DNA of 7,583 nucleotides from JBFJVD01 sp041624375. GTDB taxonomy: Bacteria > Chloroflexota > Anaerolineae > Anaerolineales > E44-bin32. Under the pieces are notes generated by a model. It did no database searches and was not told the DNA's origin. It saw only the letters and a program-made list of their open reading frames with translations. Of the stretch, positions 4,759-7,583 are shown one piece after another (position 1 is the stretch's first letter; every line of letters begins with the position of its first letter). Made by a program: the position numbers and the translations under genes. The stretch is from assembly GCA_041624375.1 (NCBI GenBank), contig JBFJVD010000148.1, positions 1 through 7,583 of the forward strand, read 5' to 3'.

Positions 4759-7437
4759 ATGACTCAGCGGCAGCAAGCTCAAGAAGCGATCAGCGCGGAC
4801 ATCCATCTGCTCGGGGATCTCCTCGGTCAGGTCATCATCGAGCAGCACGGGCAAGCCGCCTTCGACCTCGAGGAGCGTGTCCGCAAAGGTGCGATTGCGC
4901 GCCGGCAGGGCCAACCTGGTTCAGCCGACGAGCTTGCTGCGGCTATCGCCTCAGCTGACCTCAATGAAAAGCGGATGCTGATCAAGGCCTTTTCAAATTA
5001 CTTCCAGCTGGTCAATATCGCCGAAGATCAACAGCGCATCCGCGTGCTGCGCCAGCGAGAGGCCTACAGCCGCCTCGATGAATCCATACCGGCGGTGTTC
5101 GATGAGCTCAAGCAAGCCGGCTGGCAGGCAGCCGATATTCGCGCTGCACTCGAAAGGCTGCGCATCACGCTGGTCCTCACTGCGCACCCCACGGAAGCCA
5201 AACGCAAAGAAGTGCTGCTGAAGCTGGCTGCCATCGCTGAAGAAATCGATCGCAAGGAGCGTGTAGTGCTGGTTCCGAGCGAAGTCGAGCAGCTCAAAGG
5301 GCGACTCCTTCAAGAGATTGAGGAGCTCTGGCAAACAAGGCCGACTCGTGCGCTGGCGCCGTCCGTGCAGGACGAAGTGGACTACGGGCTCCATTTTCTG
5401 GCATCCGTGATCATGGATGTCACCACCGGCATCTATGCAGAGGTACGTGCCACATTGACGAATAGCTATCCGGGCCACGATTGGTCCGACCTGCCCATCT
5501 TCCTGCGCTTTGCTTCCTGGATTGGCGGCGACCGCGATGGCAACCCCGAGGTCACGCCCGCAGTCACCGTGGAAACCATCGAGCGGATGCGTGCTGTGGG
5601 ACGTGGGATCTATCGCGCCGAGCTTGAATTGCTCCGCGAGCATCTCACCCAGTCAGAAGGCGAGGCTGAATTCTCGTCCGAACTACGCCAGGCTGTGGCA
5701 GGTCGGGAGGACCTATCCGCCATCTACCCCGGCGAGCTCTACCGGCAGTACATTTGCCTGCTACTGGAGCGGCTCAACCGAGACGAATACCGTTCTGGAC
5801 AGGAGCTCGCCGCCGATCTTGAACTCTTGCGCAGCAGCCTGCTCGCGCACCAGGGGCGGCATACCGCCGACGGCGATGTTTGGCGTCTCATCCAGAAGGC
5901 GCGCATTTTCGGCCTGCAGCTGGCGCAGCTCGACGTTCGCGATGACTCCCGGCTTCTGCTTGGCGCGCTCAGCGAGATGCTGGCTGCTTACAAACTCAGC
6001 GATGACTTCCTCGAGCTTTCCGAGCCGGAACGCCTCGCCCTGCTTCAGGCGGAGCTCGATCAATCCCGCCCCTTCTTTCCCCCCAGACCCGGTTTTTCCG
6101 CGGTGACAAACCAGGTCATTGAAACCTGGCGAAGTACCGCCCGACTGCTCGAGCGCTTTGGCGACGACTGTATCGCCAGCGTCATCGGCAGCATGACCCG
6201 GAATGCCAGTGATGTTGTGGCGATGCTTCTTTTCGCCCGCGAAGTTGGAATCGACGAGCGCGTCGATCTGGTCCCGCTCTTCGAAACAATCGAAGACCTG
6301 CGCCGGGGCCCCGACGTCATCGAACGCTTGCTCTCGCTGCCGGCTTTTCGCGATCACATCGTCGCGCGGGGGAACCGGCAGCAGATCATGGTGGGCTACT
6401 CCGACAGCGACAAAGACGGCGGCTACCTGGCCTCCAACTGGGAACTCCAGCTGGCCATCGAAGGAATCGCCAAGGTCTGTGCCGCTCATGGCGTCCAGCT
6501 GGAGCTCTTTCACGGGCGCGGCGGCAGTATTGGACGCGGCGGCGGGCCAACCAACCGCTCGATCCTCTCCCAACCTCCGGGCGCGCTCGCAGGCGGTAGG
6601 ATCCGCATCACGGAGCAGGGCGAGGTGATCGCCTACCGCTACGCCAACCGGGCCATCGCCCGCCGCCATCTGCAACAGGTTTTTCACGCCAGCTTGCTCG
6701 CCAGCGGTCAGGTGCGAACGATGGAGGTTCGTCCGCAGTGGCGCGGGGTCATGGACGAGCTGGCTGCGCGCGGCTTCGAGAGCTACCGCGAACTGATCCA
6801 CGCCACCGAAGGTTTCATCGACTACTGGCGGCAGGCGACGCCTTTTCCCGAGCTGACCCGGCTACAGATCGGCTCGCGCCCTTCACAGCGGCGTGAGGGC
6901 GGGCTGGAAGAGATCCGGGCTATTCCGTGGGTGTTCTCGTGGATGCAGTGCCGCGTGATCCTACCCAGCTGGTACGGCGTCGGCAGCGCATTTGAGAGGT
7001 TCCTTCGCGAGCATCCGAACGGGCTTGAACTGTTGAGGGAGATGTACCACGGGTGGCCTTTCTTTCAGCTGCTGCTCGAAAACGCCGAGCTTGATTTGGC
7101 CAAGGTGGACATGGACATCGCAGCGGGCTACCTCGATCTGGTCGCAGACTCGGACCGCGCACGAGCCATCTTCAGCAAATTGAACGAAGAGTTTGAGCGC
7201 TCGCGCCGGACGATCCTGCAGATCACGGAACGGGATCGGCTGCTCGATCGAATGGCGGTCATCCAGCATTCGATCGAGCGTCGCAACCCCTACGTTGATC
7301 CGCTCAACTTCATTCAGGTGGACTTGCTGCGCCAGCTCCGGCAGATGGATGAACTCGAGCCGGCCCACGCGGAGGTGCTCGCCGCCACGCTGGGGACTAT
7401 CAAGGGCATCGCCGCCGGCATGAAGACCACCGGCTAG
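4759..7437 (+). CDS. ppc: Phosphoenolpyruvate carboxylase
   Basis: The enzyme converts phosphoenolpyruvate and bicarbonate to oxaloacetate and phosphate in the cytoplasm, an anaplerotic step feeding the TCA cycle and aspartate-family synthesis. The 892-residue product (TAG stop at 7435) is close to the E. coli length of 883 and is complete. Visible signatures: VLTAHPTEAKRK (139-150, catalytic H143), WIGGDRDGNP (254-263), GYSDSDKDGGYLASNW (546-561, K552), FHGRGGSIGRGGGP (584-597, R587 and R593), RAIPWVFSWMQ (720-730) and RRNPYVDPLN (841-850). By position, R593, K782 and R842 match three of the four E. coli aspartate-inhibitor ligands. The fourth, the C-terminal Asn of RNTG, is Thr890 here (the protein ends GMKTTG). 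The start at 4759 is preferred; an in-frame ATG at 4720 would add 13 residues. No gene overlaps it on the same strand and it appears monocistronic. A plant-type N-terminal phosphorylation motif is absent. Confidence 0.98.
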   Translation: MTQRQQAQEAISADIHLLGDLLGQVIIEQHGQAAFDLEERVRKGAIARRQGQPGSADELAAAIASADLNEKRMLIKAFSNYFQLVNIAEDQQRIRVLRQREAYSRLDESIPAVFDELKQAGWQAADIRAALERLRITLVLTAHPTEAKRKEVLLKLAAIAEEIDRKERVVLVPSEVEQLKGRLLQEIEELWQTRPTRALAPSVQDEVDYGLHFLASVIMDVTTGIYAEVRATLTNSYPGHDWSDLPIFLRFASWIGGDRDGNPEVTPAVTVETIERMRAVGRGIYRAELELLREHLTQSEGEAEFSSELRQAVAGREDLSAIYPGELYRQYICLLLERLNRDEYRSGQELAADLELLRSSLLAHQGRHTADGDVWRLIQKARIFGLQLAQLDVRDDSRLLLGALSEMLAAYKLSDDFLELSEPERLALLQAELDQSRPFFPPRPGFSAVTNQVIETWRSTARLLERFGDDCIASVIGSMTRNASDVVAMLLFAREVGIDERVDLVPLFETIEDLRRGPDVIERLLSLPAFRDHIVARGNRQQIMVGYSDSDKDGGYLASNWELQLAIEGIAKVCAAHGVQLELFHGRGGSIGRGGGPTNRSILSQPPGALAGGRIRITEQGEVIAYRYANRAIARRHLQQVFHASLLASGQVRTMEVRPQWRGVMDELAARGFESYRELIHATEGFIDYWRQATPFPELTRLQIGSRPSQRREGGLEEIRAIPWVFSWMQCRVILPSWYGVGSAFERFLREHPNGLELLREMYHGWPFFQLLLENAELDLAKVDMDIAAGYLDLVADSDRARAIFSKLNEEFERSRRTILQITERDRLLDRMAVIQHSIERRNPYVDPLNFIQVDLLRQLRQMDELEPAHAEVLAATLGTIKGIAAGMKTTG

Positions 7438-7516
7438 CCCGCTCAAGGAGCACGGCCAGCTCTGGATCCGCTTCGTGGGTCCCACCGCTGGGCGCGATCG
7501 TCGCCGCTCCACTCGA

Positions 7517-7543
7517 CCGGCGAGCACAGAGCGCTCGCGCCGG
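7517..7543. terminator. GC-rich hairpin downstream of PEP carboxylase, possible terminator
   Basis: CCGGCGAGC (7517-7525) pairs with GCTC (7533-7536) and GCCGG (7539-7543), giving a 9-bp stem with a 2-nt bulge and a 7-nt loop. It lies 80 nt after the stop codon. No T-run follows, so it is not a canonical intrinsic terminator. It may stabilise the mRNA 3' end, or simply reflect GC-rich sequence. No gene was supported in the remainder of 7438-7583. Confidence 0.25.
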
Positions 7544-7583
7544 CAGCCTTCGAGCCAACGCAAGCCGGCGCAGCCTTCAAGAA

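Noticed and set aside
5761..6801. Minus-strand open frame (346 codons) within PEP carboxylase
   Set aside because: It lies fully antisense to a strongly conserved enzyme gene and shows no family features.
7443..7583. Minus-strand open frame reaching the right window edge (46 codons before TGA)
   Set aside because: It is short and rich in Ala, Arg, Gly and Ser. It could be the end of a convergent gene, but nothing beyond absence of stops supports it.

Overview
The window is GC-rich bacterial chromosome with two large, well-supported genes, one truncated secreted-protein gene and one probable small gene. The gene styles are common in Chloroflexota (for example Anaerolineae-like genomes): a zinc-ribbon / class III cyclase / AAA ATPase / TPR giant protein beside a small secreted protein with a '...GGHVAPGRNP...' segment. 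That placement is inference from recalled gene architecture and composition, not from a marker gene. No mobile element, CRISPR array, tRNA or rRNA was seen.

Layout. Positions 1-288 (minus) hold the N-terminal 96 codons of an exported protein that runs off the left edge; it is missed by complete-ORF calling because its stop lies outside the window. Positions 340-3651 (minus) encode a 1103-residue signalling protein with an N-terminal zinc ribbon, a class III nucleotide cyclase domain, an AAA/STAND-type ATPase and a long TPR tail. Its ORF extends upstream to 3864, but a GTG at 3651 with a good ribosome-binding site gives the expected N-terminus. The secreted-protein gene starts 51 bp after the cyclase stop, so the two probably share a transcript. 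Positions 3652-4160 have no convincing gene but contain a near-perfect 20-bp palindrome, a repeated CCCACCATGG decamer and an inverted repeat upstream of the cyclase. Positions 4161-4427 (minus) hold a plausible 88-residue cytoplasmic protein of unknown function. It diverges from the gene at 4759-7437 (plus), a complete phosphoenolpyruvate carboxylase. The last 146 bp hold no supported gene, only a GC-rich hairpin.

Functionally, PEP carboxylase replenishes oxaloacetate. The cyclase/ATPase/TPR protein is a signal-integrating module that probably makes a cyclic nucleotide. Nothing in the sequence links the two directly. I did not find a clearly new multi-gene system. The best second-look items are non-consensus residues at two well-studied positions (the purine-contacting site of the cyclase and the C-terminal inhibitor-binding Asn of PEP carboxylase), the unrecognised small protein, the cyclase-linked secreted protein and the intergenic palindrome.
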